Shown piece after piece: positions 1-6,898 of a DNA stretch of 12,075 bases. The stretch comes from an uncultured Anaerolineae bacterium (GTDB lineage Bacteria > Chloroflexota > Anaerolineae > Anaerolineales > Villigracilaceae), in NCBI GenBank assembly GCA_903882765.1, contig CAIRYE010000308.1, positions 1 to 12,075 on the forward strand, written 5' to 3'. Both the position numbers and the translations under genes were made by a program. Within the stretch, counting starts at the first letter, position 1; every line of letters begins with the position of its first letter. Below the pieces are notes generated by a model. That model had not been told where the DNA came from. It did no database searches and saw only the letters and a list, made by a program, of their open reading frames with translations.

Positions 1-789
1 CAACCACAGGTTGATCTATCCACATTAGATCGGATAGCCTTCACCAATGTAAATTTTGAGTACCCTGGCCGCAGCGCTTTTGGTCTAATAAACATCAACC
101 TTGAAATCAAAGCAGGGGCATTGACCGCTTTGGTTGGTAAAACCGGCGCTGGTAAAAGTACCATCATCAATATGCTACTGCGCTTCAGCCAACCTCAATC
201 TGGAGAAATTCTTTGGGATGGTTTGAATGTTGAGAATATTCCTCTGGAGACCTATCGCAGCCAGATCGCTTGGGTGCCGCAAAATCCATTCCTCTTTTTT
301 GACAGCATCAAGAACAACCTTCTAGTCGCTAACCCTAATGCCAGCGAAGATGAGATTCGACAAGCTTGCGCCAAGGCAAGCATCCTAGAGTTCATTGATG
401 CCTTACCGCAAGGTTTTGATACAAAGATCGGCGAAAGAGGCAGCCGCCTCAGCGGCGGCCAAGCCCAAAGGATCGCCTTGGCGAGGGGATTCCTTAAAAA
501 CGCCCCGATTGTGATCTTTGATGAGCCAACCGCCAACTTGGATCCCAAATTAGAAAATGACCTGATCCGATCTCTTCAAGAATTGGCCAAAGGAAAAACT
601 GTTCTAGTCATTGCTCACCGGCTTAAAACAGTGCTCACAGCAGATAAGATCTGTTTTCTAGAACAGGGAGAGATCTTAGAACAAGGGACTCATCTTGAGC
701 TAATGAAAAAACAAGGCCGCTACGCCAATTTCATCAGCGAACAAGCCAGCTCGGCCTTCGAATCTGAGAACTTGGAGGCACAGCTATGA
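1..789 (+). CDS. cydD: CydD, ABC exporter subunit (5' end cut off by the window)
   Basis: This is the C-terminal 262 residues of an ABC exporter half-molecule, open in frame from base 1. Only the nucleotide-binding domain is present; the membrane domain lies upstream of the window. Seen directly: an A-loop tyrosine (FEYPGR, bases 55-72), Walker A GKTGAGKST (136-162), signature LSGGQ (448-462), Walker B IVIFDE (508-525), and an H-loop histidine at 616-618. CydDC is a heterodimeric inner-membrane transporter that exports glutathione and cysteine and is required to assemble cytochrome bd oxidase. The CydD assignment comes mainly from position: the gene overlaps the more diagnostic cydC by four bases (ATGA at 786-789), and cydD normally precedes cydC. 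On its own this fragment could belong to any exporter-type ABC protein. The ATG-less start at 121 is internal to the gene, not its true start. Confidence 0.82.
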   Translation, partial: QPQVDLSTLDRIAFTNVNFEYPGRSAFGLININLEIKAGALTALVGKTGAGKSTIINMLLRFSQPQSGEILWDGLNVENIPLETYRSQIAWVPQNPFLFFDSIKNNLLVANPNASEDEIRQACAKASILEFIDALPQGFDTKIGERGSRLSGGQAQRIALARGFLKNAPIVIFDEPTANLDPKLENDLIRSLQELAKGKTVLVIAHRLKTVLTADKICFLEQGEILEQGTHLELMKKQGRYANFISEQASSAFESENLEAQL

Positions 790-2501
790 TCACGATCAAG
801 AAGTTATTGGTGTTCATCTGGCCGCAACGGTACCAGGTCCTTTTATCCGTCTTACTTTCAGCGCTAACCATTGGCGCAAGCATTAGCCTTATGTCCACCT
901 CGGCTTTCCTTATCTCAATGGCGGCTCTGCAGCCATCCGTTTCCGTTGTTGGCGTAGCTGTAGTTGGCGTTCGGTTTTTTGGTATCACCCGAGGAATTTT
1001 TAGATATTTCGAGCGTATCGTGAGCCATTCCACCTCCTTCAAGGTGTTGGCAAACATACGGGTTTGGCTTTACACCGTCATCGAACCAAAAGCCCCTGCG
1101 GGCATCTCCAATTTCAAAACCGGTGATCTACTCAACCGCATTATGGCGGATGTGGATAACTTAGAAAATTTCTTCGTTCGCGTTTTTCTTCCACCAGCTA
1201 CCTCCCTGATCGTTGTGTTCAGCGTATCCGCGTTTATGGGTTTATTTTCTCCGCGAATATCGATCATCTTGTTTAGTGGTTTGTTGTTCATCGGGCTCAT
1301 TATCTCCGTCTTTACCCTTTTATTTAGCCGCGAACCAGGGAATCAGCTGACCAATATTCGCTCACAATTACGGGAAGAGATCGTAGATTTTGTTCAAGGA
1401 TTACCGGATATACAATCCTTTGGGCAAGAGGAAAAGTTTATCGATCGAATACACACCACCTCGGACCAGTTTTACAAAATACAGCAGAAGTTGGGCTTGA
1501 TCAACGCAACCCAATCGGCATTAACAACTCTTTCTATGGGTCTGATCATTTGGTTCATCCTTTATGTCACTATCCCTTTAGTAAATAGCGGGACGATCGA
1601 AGGTGTTCATTTAGCTGTAGTGATTCTCGGCTCGATGGCAAGTTTTGAAGCGGTGCAAAACCTTCCGCAAGCAATGAATTTATTGGGCGCTAATTTGCGC
1701 TCGGCGAACCGCTTATTTGAATTAGAATCGGTGCCCGCCGGAATTATTGAACCATCCGATCCAGAAACGCCGCCAACTGAGGCAAATCTTGTTTTTAAGG
1801 ATCTCTATTTCAATTATGGTGAGGTCGAAGTGATCAAAGGCATCGACCTAAACCTACCAAGCGGCAAAAAGATCGCGATCGTGGGGAAAAGCGGGGCTGG
1901 AAAAACCACCCTAACCAACCTGCTGCTGCGCTTTTGGGAACCAGAATCTGGCCAAATACTGATCAATGGCAAAGACATCAGTTGTTATCGGTCAGAGGAC
2001 CTGCGTAAGTTGATCAGCCTTGTTTCGCAATCCACCTATCTTTTTAACACCAGTATCCGCGAAAACTTAAGGCTTGCTTATCCAAAAGCCAGCGAAGCGG
2101 ATATGCTCAACGCCTGTAAGATCGCCGAAATTGACGCTTTTATCGATTCCTTACCAAAGAAATTAGATACGGTCATTGGCGAGCGCGGGCACCAGATGTC
2201 CGGTGGAGAGAGGCAACGGCTCGCCATCGCGCGCGCGGTTCTCAAAAACACACCCATCCTGATCTTGGATGAGCCTACTTCTAACCTTGATCCGGTCACT
2301 GAGAAAAAGATCATCACAACCATCGACCGGATCGCACGATCTAAAACTGTGATCTGGATCACGCACAGCCTAACAGGGCTTGAAAAGATGGATGAGATCT
2401 TGGTGATGGAAGAAGGTACTATTGTGGAACGAGGCACGCATGAGCAGTTGATCGAGGCAAAAGGTGAATATTTCTTGATGCGGAATGATCAGAAATTTTG
2501 A
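786..2501 (+). CDS. cydC: CydC, ABC exporter subunit for cytochrome bd assembly
   Basis: This is a complete 571-residue ABC exporter half, the usual length for CydC. Residues about 15-300 form the membrane domain, with hydrophobic segments near 16-48, 134-153, 158-180, 243-266 and 273-290. The stretch around residues 62-140 is characteristic of CydC: an R-x-x-G-I-x-R-Y-x-E-R-x-V-S-H pattern, then an arginine-rich segment, then GDLLNRIMADVD. The ATPase domain follows: A-loop Y344, Walker A GKSGAGKTT (367-375), Q-loop Q415, signature MSGGE (471-475), Walker B ILILDE (491-496), and H-loop H527. All catalytic residues are intact. The start is supported by GGAGG at 774-778, seven bases upstream, and by the ATGA overlap with cydD, which implies translational coupling. 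The protein pairs with CydD to export thiols to the outside of the membrane. No cydAB genes are in the window; they may lie upstream. Confidence 0.9.
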   Translation: MITIKKLLVFIWPQRYQVLLSVLLSALTIGASISLMSTSAFLISMAALQPSVSVVGVAVVGVRFFGITRGIFRYFERIVSHSTSFKVLANIRVWLYTVIEPKAPAGISNFKTGDLLNRIMADVDNLENFFVRVFLPPATSLIVVFSVSAFMGLFSPRISIILFSGLLFIGLIISVFTLLFSREPGNQLTNIRSQLREEIVDFVQGLPDIQSFGQEEKFIDRIHTTSDQFYKIQQKLGLINATQSALTTLSMGLIIWFILYVTIPLVNSGTIEGVHLAVVILGSMASFEAVQNLPQAMNLLGANLRSANRLFELESVPAGIIEPSDPETPPTEANLVFKDLYFNYGEVEVIKGIDLNLPSGKKIAIVGKSGAGKTTLTNLLLRFWEPESGQILINGKDISCYRSEDLRKLISLVSQSTYLFNTSIRENLRLAYPKASEADMLNACKIAEIDAFIDSLPKKLDTVIGERGHQMSGGERQRLAIARAVLKNTPILILDEPTSNLDPVTEKKIITTIDRIARSKTVIWITHSLTGLEKMDEILVMEEGTIVERGTHEQLIEAKGEYFLMRNDQKF

Positions 2502-2540
2502 ACTTAAATGATCGCGTCGATCGATAATCACAATCAATAA

Positions 2541-2585
2541 AACGCCTGCTTGAAGTGTCATTCACTTCAAGCGGGCGTTGTTTTA
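2541..2585. terminator. Bidirectional intrinsic terminator between cydC and the ABC ATPase gene
   Basis: A 17-base-pair stem (2541-2557 pairing with 2563-2579) is perfect apart from one G-U wobble and closes a five-base loop, TCATT. On the + strand it is followed by GTTTTA. On the - strand it is followed by TTATTG, so both converging genes could terminate here. The hairpin sits 39 bases past the cydC stop and 71 bases past the stop of the opposite gene. Confidence 0.85.
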
Positions 2586-2650
2586 TAGTCAGGTTTATTT
2601 TGGATAAAGCGAAATTTTATTGAAAAAAACACGATTCGGTTAGTTAGCTT

Positions 2651-3640
2651 CTACAAGATCGAATATTTTAATACCTTTATTTTCAAGGATTTGCCGATCT
2701 CTGGCATTTCTTCTACGAGGAAATGATAGCGGTTGTCGATTTCAATTTTGAATTTACTGCCCGAAAAGAGAACATCCGTCACAATTCCTTGTAACGATTC
2801 CTTTTCAGTTACTATTTCAACTTCTGGGCGCAATAGAACCTTTATCTTCGATGCGATCGGCTGAGTGAGAGGCAAATTAATACACCCATTTCCCGTATCC
2901 AAGCCATTTACGGTAATTACTCCGCTCACAACATTCCCCAGGCCCATAAACCTAGCCACCCACTCGTTCGCCGGCTGTTCATAGATCGTTCTTGGCGTGG
3001 CATCTTGGGCTATATGAGAATCGTGAAGAAGGATGATGCGATCCGCTACAGTGAACGCTTCGCCTTGATCGTGGGTCACATAAATGGTTGGCAGTTGGCT
3101 CTTTTTCAAGATCAGGCGCAAGTCATCAAGTAATTTTTCTTTTAACTTGCGGTCCAACGCCCCTAATGGTTCATCTAGCATCATCAGTTCTGGGTGTGGC
3201 GCTAACGAACGAGCTAAGGCAACCCGTTGCTGCTCACCCCCCGAAAGATCTTGCACACCGCGCTCGAGGAAGGGCACCAAGTTTGTCAATTCCGCCACTT
3301 CCATTACTCGGTTCCTTGTTTCGGTTTCAGGCCATTTCTTCATTTTCAAGCCGAAGGCAATGTTTTTATACACGTTCATATGGGTAAAGAGGGCATAATC
3401 CTGAAACATAAATCCAAAATTGCGTTTATACGAGGGGATCTCCCGCAGGTCAGTGCCGTTCCACAAGATCTTGCCGCTGTCCACTGTTTCTAAGCCGGCG
3501 ATCAATCGCAATAGGGTGCTTTTTCCCGAACCTGAGGAGCCCAATAAACAAACGATCTCTCCCCGAGATATCTTAAAAGAGATATCTGAAAGAAGTGTTT
3601 TTCCTTCAAAGGTTTTTTTAACATCGATCAATTCAAGCAT
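2651..3640 (-). CDS. Importer-type ABC transporter ATPase with TOBE domain, orphan
   Basis: This 329-residue cytoplasmic ATPase belongs to the PotA/FbpC/ThiQ/sugar-importer group. Seen: Walker A GSSGSGKST (34-42), Q-loop Q80 within FMFQDYALF, signature LSGGEQQ (132-138), Walker B LMMLDE (152-157), D-loop ALD (161-163), and H-loop H190. After about residue 235 comes a TOBE-like region with the typical VLLRPE motif (268-273). The length is normal. Substrates in this group include polyamines, ferric iron, thiamine, sulfate, molybdate and sugars, and the sequence alone does not decide among them. No permease or binding-protein gene adjoins it: cydC converges on one side and a sugar kinase diverges on the other. 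It may therefore serve a transporter encoded elsewhere, as the multi-purpose MsmK-type ATPases do; that is inference. There is no Shine-Dalgarno sequence before the ATG at 3640. Confidence 0.85.
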   Translation of the reverse strand: MLELIDVKKTFEGKTLLSDISFKISRGEIVCLLGSSGSGKSTLLRLIAGLETVDSGKILWNGTDLREIPSYKRNFGFMFQDYALFTHMNVYKNIAFGLKMKKWPETETRNRVMEVAELTNLVPFLERGVQDLSGGEQQRVALARSLAPHPELMMLDEPLGALDRKLKEKLLDDLRLILKKSQLPTIYVTHDQGEAFTVADRIILLHDSHIAQDATPRTIYEQPANEWVARFMGLGNVVSGVITVNGLDTGNGCINLPLTQPIASKIKVLLRPEVEIVTEKESLQGIVTDVLFSGSKFKIEIDNRYHFLVEEMPEIGKSLKIKVLKYSIL

Positions 3641-3646
3641 ATATTG

Positions 3647-3657
3647 TTTATACTATA
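3647..3657 (-). promoter_or_regulatory. Possible -10 element giving a very short leader for the ABC ATPase gene
   Basis: Two overlapping -10-like hexamers, TATAGT (3652-3657) and TATAAA (3647-3652), read on the - strand 11 and 6 bases before the ATG at 3640. No ribosome binding site lies between. This would give a leaderless or nearly leaderless mRNA. I found no convincing -35 element: TTCAAA lies 19 bases upstream of TATAGT, which is long and a weak match. The match to TATAAT-like sequence could be chance in this A/T-rich 76-base divergent spacer. Confidence 0.3.
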
Positions 3658-3716
3658 ACTGATTTTGGATTAGCGTTTTGAAGAAAGTTTGATGAAATAT
3701 ACTCACGGAGGAAGTA

Positions 3717-4610
3717 ATGTCCTTATTTGGTGGAATTGAAGGCGGCGGTACCAAGTTCGTTTGCGCGGTTGGGTCAGGTCCTAACGAGATCATTGAGGAA
3801 GCGCGTTTTCCTACTACCACTCCTGATGAAACAACCGGAAAAGCGATTCATTTCTTTAAGAAGTATTTGGATGGACCCCAAAAAATTACAGCTCTTGGCG
3901 TTGCCACCTTTGGGCCGATCGACCCAGGGAAAAGCTCCCCAACTTATGGTCACATTCTTCCCACGCCCAAAGCAGGGTGGTCCAACTATGATATTGTGAG
4001 CGCGTTGAAAAAGGAATTAGAGCTACCGATCCACTTCGATACAGATGTGAATGGAGCTGCCTTAGCGGAGGCGAAATGGGGTGCCGGAAAGGGATGCGAC
4101 ACCGTTCTTTACATTACCATCGGAACGGGTATTGGAGGCGGTCTTTATATCAATGGCAGCCTTTCGCACGGATTATTGCATCCGGAGATGGGGCATATAA
4201 GAATCCCTCATGATCTATCCAAAGACCCATTTAAGGGCAGCTGCCCGTTTCATACAGATTGCTTTGAAGGGTTGGCGGCAGGTCCATCCATTGAGAAACG
4301 CTGGGGGCAAAAAGCTGAGACCCTGCCAAAAGATCATCCAGCATGGGATATCGAAACCGATCACATTGCCAATGCTCTGGCGAACTACATCCTCACGATC
4401 TCTCCACAAAAGATCATCGTAGGCGGCGGGGTAGCCCAGCAAGAACATATATTACCAATGGTTCATAGCAAGGTCTTAAAAGTACTCAATGGTTATGTTC
4501 AATCAGAACAGATAACAAAAAACATCTCTTCGTATATCGTTTTGCCCGAGCTAGGTAACATGGCCGGGGTATTAGGAGCGTTGGCTTTGCCAATTTTCGC
4601 GAACGGCTGA
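3717..4610 (+). CDS. ROK-family sugar kinase, probable fructokinase
   Basis: This 297-residue cytoplasmic kinase of the ROK family would phosphorylate a hexose with ATP. Seen: the N-terminal phosphate-binding motif GIEGGGTK (6-13), a DTDVN segment whose D110 matches the catalytic aspartate, the ATP-binding loop GTGIGGG (136-142), and a C-terminal GGGVA motif (236-240). The zinc-binding ROK signature is present as H160, C176, H179 and C182, spaced as in Bacillus YdhR/GmuE and ScrK-type fructokinases (SCPFHTDCFEGLAAGP). That subgroup usually acts on fructose, sometimes mannose, so fructokinase is the best guess; glucokinase is less likely given the GGIEGGGTK start and the HxxC zinc pattern. The start is firm: GGAGG at 3707-3711 lies five bases before the ATG. 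It is the first gene of a likely four-gene + strand operon and diverges from the ABC ATPase gene. Confidence 0.85.
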   Translation: MSLFGGIEGGGTKFVCAVGSGPNEIIEEARFPTTTPDETTGKAIHFFKKYLDGPQKITALGVATFGPIDPGKSSPTYGHILPTPKAGWSNYDIVSALKKELELPIHFDTDVNGAALAEAKWGAGKGCDTVLYITIGTGIGGGLYINGSLSHGLLHPEMGHIRIPHDLSKDPFKGSCPFHTDCFEGLAAGPSIEKRWGQKAETLPKDHPAWDIETDHIANALANYILTISPQKIIVGGGVAQQEHILPMVHSKVLKVLNGYVQSEQITKNISSYIVLPELGNMAGVLGALALPIFANG

Positions 4611-4644
4611 GCCTCAACAACGTTTCTCTATCCCAAACTAATGA

Positions 4645-4679
4645 GATGGCCGGTAAGCCATCGACACAATGGGTTGTCG
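4645..4679 (+). other. Two small adjacent hairpins between the sugar kinase and the 116-residue gene
   Basis: GATGGC (4645-4650) pairs perfectly with GCCATC (4657-4662) around a six-base loop. Immediately after, CGACA (4662-4666) can pair with TGTCG (4675-4679). The two share one base, so they may be alternatives. No T-run follows either, so this is not a standard terminator, and read-through into the next gene is likely. Such short stems are not rare by chance. Confidence 0.3.
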
Positions 4680-4703
4680 CTTCGCCTGAGTTTGTGGTTT
4701 AAT
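4674..4703 (+). promoter_or_regulatory. Possible promoter just upstream of the 116-residue gene
   Basis: TTGTCG (4674-4679) and TTTAAT (4698-4703) are spaced 18 bases apart and resemble -35 and -10 elements. A start site about seven bases on would fall at about 4710, almost at the ATG at 4712, so the mRNA would be leaderless. This fits the absence of any Shine-Dalgarno sequence. The -35 overlaps the second small hairpin. The evidence is pattern match only. Confidence 0.25.
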
Positions 4704-4711
4704 TCGGCTAT

Positions 4712-5062
4712 ATGAATCACTTGGATAAATTTTACGAAGAAATTGCCAACGCTCGAAAATACCATGATGAGAAGAACGAGGGGAAATCGAGGGTATGCGC
4801 GCGGCGGGCGGCTGGTTTTGCAATTAATGCCGCCTTCGCTCAAAGAGATATTCGCGTAGTTGATAAAAATGCCATGAACCTGATCAAGCTCCTAAAAACC
4901 GAACCAGCATTACCCGCGGCTGTTCACCAAGCACTCGATGACCTTGTACTTAGAGTTACCCCCGAATACGACCTTCCCGGCAAAATCGACCTAATTTCCA
5001 GCGCGATCACCATCGCGGATTTTCTGTTTCCAATGGAAACTCAAACGGAACCCCCTCAATGA
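4712..5062 (+). CDS. Unknown 116-residue helical protein, coupled to the dehydrogenase gene
   Basis: I do not recognise this protein with confidence. It is small and looks mostly alpha-helical, with no signal peptide, membrane segment or metal motif. Its notable feature is a basic stretch at residues 25-35 (KSRVCARRAAG) followed by an alanine-rich hydrophobic helix (36-43), then an acidic/leucine helix around 70-80 and a hydrophobic C-terminal helix (94-106). A proline-containing tail, TEPPQ, ends it. The all-helical layout recalls HEPN-type domains, but no R-x4-6-H catalytic motif is visible, so I do not call it one. It overlaps the dehydrogenase gene by four bases (ATGA at 5059-5062), which strongly suggests co-expression and supports it being a real gene. 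No ribosome binding site precedes its ATG. The start could depend on a leaderless transcript or on coupling with a 24-codon frame that ends at 4715. Confidence 0.72.
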   Translation: MNHLDKFYEEIANARKYHDEKNEGKSRVCARRAAGFAINAAFAQRDIRVVDKNAMNLIKLLKTEPALPAAVHQALDDLVLRVTPEYDLPGKIDLISSAITIADFLFPMETQTEPPQ

Positions 5063-5991
5063 TCTTGATCACCGGCGGCACTGGGTTTATTGGACAATCA
5101 TTGTTGCGCCAGCTCACCGCGAATGGGTATGCCATTCGAACCCTCCTAAAACCTTCGCCAAAATCCCCTACCCTTCCAAAAGGGATCCCGATCGAGGTAG
5201 CGGTGGCGAGCCTCACCGATGAAAGAAGCGTTCGAGCTGCCTTAAAAGGGGTAGATACTGTGATCCATCTTGCCAGCGCTGAAAGACAAGGCGCTCGCGG
5301 CGATATTGTACAGACCGATTCATTAGGAACAAAAAACCTTGCCAGTCTTTCCGCCGAAATGAAAGTAAAGAAATTTATTTACATTAGTCATCTTGGTGCA
5401 GATCGAGCTTCCTACTACCCGATCTTAAAGATGAAAGGCATTGCCGAGGATCACATCCGCAAAAGTGGTGTTCCATTTACGATCATCCGCTCCGCTATAC
5501 TTTACGGCCCTGGCGACCATTTCACAACCTCCATCGCGAAGTTATTAGCCATTTTTCCCCTTTTCTTTTTGCCAAAAAACGGAGAAAACCTGCTCCAACC
5601 TTTGCATATCGATGATTTGATCATGGCAATGATGTGGACCATTCAATCAGATGATCTGATCGATAAAACCATCGATATTGGCGGGGCGGAATTCTTTCCC
5701 TATAAACAGATCGCGGAAACCATCGAAGATGCCATCGGCATCGATCGCAGAATGATACCTCTTAGCCTTTCGGTATTTCGGACCTTATACGTTTTTTTGG
5801 ACAGTATCTTTCCTACCCTCTTCCTCTCCTCCTACTGGGTGGATTATCTTTCCTATAATCGCACATGTCCCGTCGATTCCATCCCCCGAAATTTTGGTTT
5901 CTTACCAGCCCGGTTTAGTTACAATCTAGACCATTTACGAAACATCAACTGGAAAAAAGAATCTCGCCGATCTCTCTTTAAAAATAACTAG
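5059..5991 (+). CDS. NAD(P)-binding atypical short-chain dehydrogenase/epimerase, NDUFA9-like
   Basis: This 310-residue protein has an extended/atypical SDR fold. The Rossmann nucleotide-binding loop GGTGFIG is at residues 6-12, right at the N-terminus, which confirms the start. VIHLAS (68-73) follows beta-strand 4. The active-site-like Y120-x3-K124 lies in a KFIYIS...YYPILK context, and RSAILYGPGD (144-153) is the usual strand before the substrate domain. This pattern fits the NmrA/NDUFA9-like (SDR_a5) group, whose members include NADH-dehydrogenase assembly subunits, sugar-nucleotide epimerases and many proteins of unknown substrate; I cannot choose a substrate. The C-terminus has a hydrophobic stretch at 236-262 that could touch a membrane or form the substrate lid. 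It follows the 116-residue gene with a four-base overlap, so it is probably translated by coupling. The lactonase gene starts within seven bases of its stop. Confidence 0.82.
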   Translation: MILITGGTGFIGQSLLRQLTANGYAIRTLLKPSPKSPTLPKGIPIEVAVASLTDERSVRAALKGVDTVIHLASAERQGARGDIVQTDSLGTKNLASLSAEMKVKKFIYISHLGADRASYYPILKMKGIAEDHIRKSGVPFTIIRSAILYGPGDHFTTSIAKLLAIFPLFFLPKNGENLLQPLHIDDLIMAMMWTIQSDDLIDKTIDIGGAEFFPYKQIAETIEDAIGIDRRMIPLSLSVFRTLYVFLDSIFPTLFLSSYWVDYLSYNRTCPVDSIPRNFGFLPARFSYNLDHLRNINWKKESRRSLFKNN

Positions 5992-5997
5992 GTGCCC

Positions 5998-6891
5998 ATG
6001 AAATCCTTATCCATTACCGCCCCTGAACTGATCCTTGATGCCAAATGCACCCTCGGGGAAGGTCCTGTGTGGAATTCGGAAACAAGAGAATTGATGTGGG
6101 TTGATGTTTTGGAGAACACTCTATACCGCTGGGATACCATATCTCCGCAGCCAATCCCCATAAAATTTGCGGAAAATATTGGCTGCTTTGGCCTAACCAC
6201 AAAAAATAATATCATCGCGGGGGTAAGGGATGGGATTGGCCTATACACCCCTTCAAATGGCAATTTTTCCTATATTTCCAAGCCCGACGCTCAATTCCCC
6301 GACAATCGATTCAATGATGGAAAATGTACCCCTGATGGCCGATTCATCGCTGGAACAATGGATATGAATGAAAACGCGCCAAATGGGTCGGTATATCTGG
6401 TCGATATGGATCAAACAATCCGAAAAGTGATCAACAACGTCACCATTTCAAATGGCATCGCGTGGAACCCGGACGCGACCAAAATGTATTGGATCGATAC
6501 ACCAACGCGTACGGTGAAAGTTTTTGACTACAACAGCAGGAATGGATCGTTTTCGAATCCAGCCGACTTTATCAAGGTACCCGCTTCCCTAGGCTTTCCG
6601 GATGGAATGACCGCAGATATGGACGGCCGGTTGTACATTTGTCTTTGGGGTGGCCATTGCCTGTCAGTTTGGGATTCAAAAGAAGGGGGGTTGTTAGAAA
6701 CGATCGAGATCCCCGCCTTAAATCCAACATCCTGCACATTTGGCGGGCGTGATCTCAACGAGCTTTATGTTACCTCTGCCCGGGTTGGCATGAGTCCAGC
6801 GGAACTACAAAAATACCCCCTGTCAGGGGGGATATTCAAGATTATTACAAACGCCAAGGGCTACAAAAACTTCAAATTTATTGAGCGTTGA
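5998..6891 (+). CDS. SMP-30/gluconolactonase/LRE family protein
   Basis: This is a 297-residue six-bladed beta-propeller metalloenzyme of the SMP-30/regucalcin family, which hydrolyses sugar lactones such as gluconolactone. The family's metal ligands are all visible: E21 in LGEGPVW, N152 in SNGIAW, and D202 in FPDGMT. The substrate-loop residues R104, N106 and D107 in DNRFNDGK are also present, so it should be catalytically active. No signal peptide is seen, so it is cytoplasmic. I chose ATG 5998; a GTG at 5992, directly after the upstream stop, would add two residues. AGGTG at 5990-5994 is a weak, closely spaced ribosome site for the ATG. As the last gene of the operon with the ROK kinase, it suggests sugar or sugar-acid metabolism, though the exact lactone is unknown. 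A G/C-rich hairpin lies inside its 3' end. Confidence 0.88.
   Translation: MKSLSITAPELILDAKCTLGEGPVWNSETRELMWVDVLENTLYRWDTISPQPIPIKFAENIGCFGLTTKNNIIAGVRDGIGLYTPSNGNFSYISKPDAQFPDNRFNDGKCTPDGRFIAGTMDMNENAPNGSVYLVDMDQTIRKVINNVTISNGIAWNPDATKMYWIDTPTRTVKVFDYNSRNGSFSNPADFIKVPASLGFPDGMTADMDGRLYICLWGGHCLSVWDSKEGGLLETIEIPALNPTSCTFGGRDLNELYVTSARVGMSPAELQKYPLSGGIFKIITNAKGYKNFKFIER
6816..6830 (+). repeat. G/C inverted repeat inside the 3' end of the lactonase gene
   Basis: CCCCCTG (6816-6822) and CAGGGGG (6824-6830) are perfect inverted repeats separated by one base, about 60 bases before the stop codon. In RNA this would form a five- or six-pair G/C stem with a small loop. It lies in coding sequence and no T-run follows. 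It might slow polymerase or protect the mRNA end, as no other structure is seen before the converging gene. Confidence 0.4.
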
Positions 6892-6898
6892 TCAAGAC

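Noticed and set aside
252..548. Frames antisense to the ABC ATPase domains (also 2078-2437 and 3084-3493)
   Set aside because: They mirror conserved Walker and signature regions, where strong codon constraints open the opposite strand. None resembles a protein and all lie fully inside well-supported genes.
2502..2650. A hidden small gene or RNA between cydC and the ABC ATPase gene
   Set aside because: Apart from the terminator hairpin I see no start codon with a ribosome site, no promoter pair and no further strong structure.
4641..4715. The 24-codon frame before the 116-residue gene as an annotated gene
   Set aside because: It has no ribosome site and no recognisable sequence, so it is kept as an observation only and not listed as a coding gene.
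3717..6891. The sugar-kinase operon as a defence or other novel multi-gene system
   Set aside because: Three of the four genes are common metabolic families with intact standard motifs. Only the 116-residue protein is unexplained, and nothing shows nuclease, toxin or effector features.
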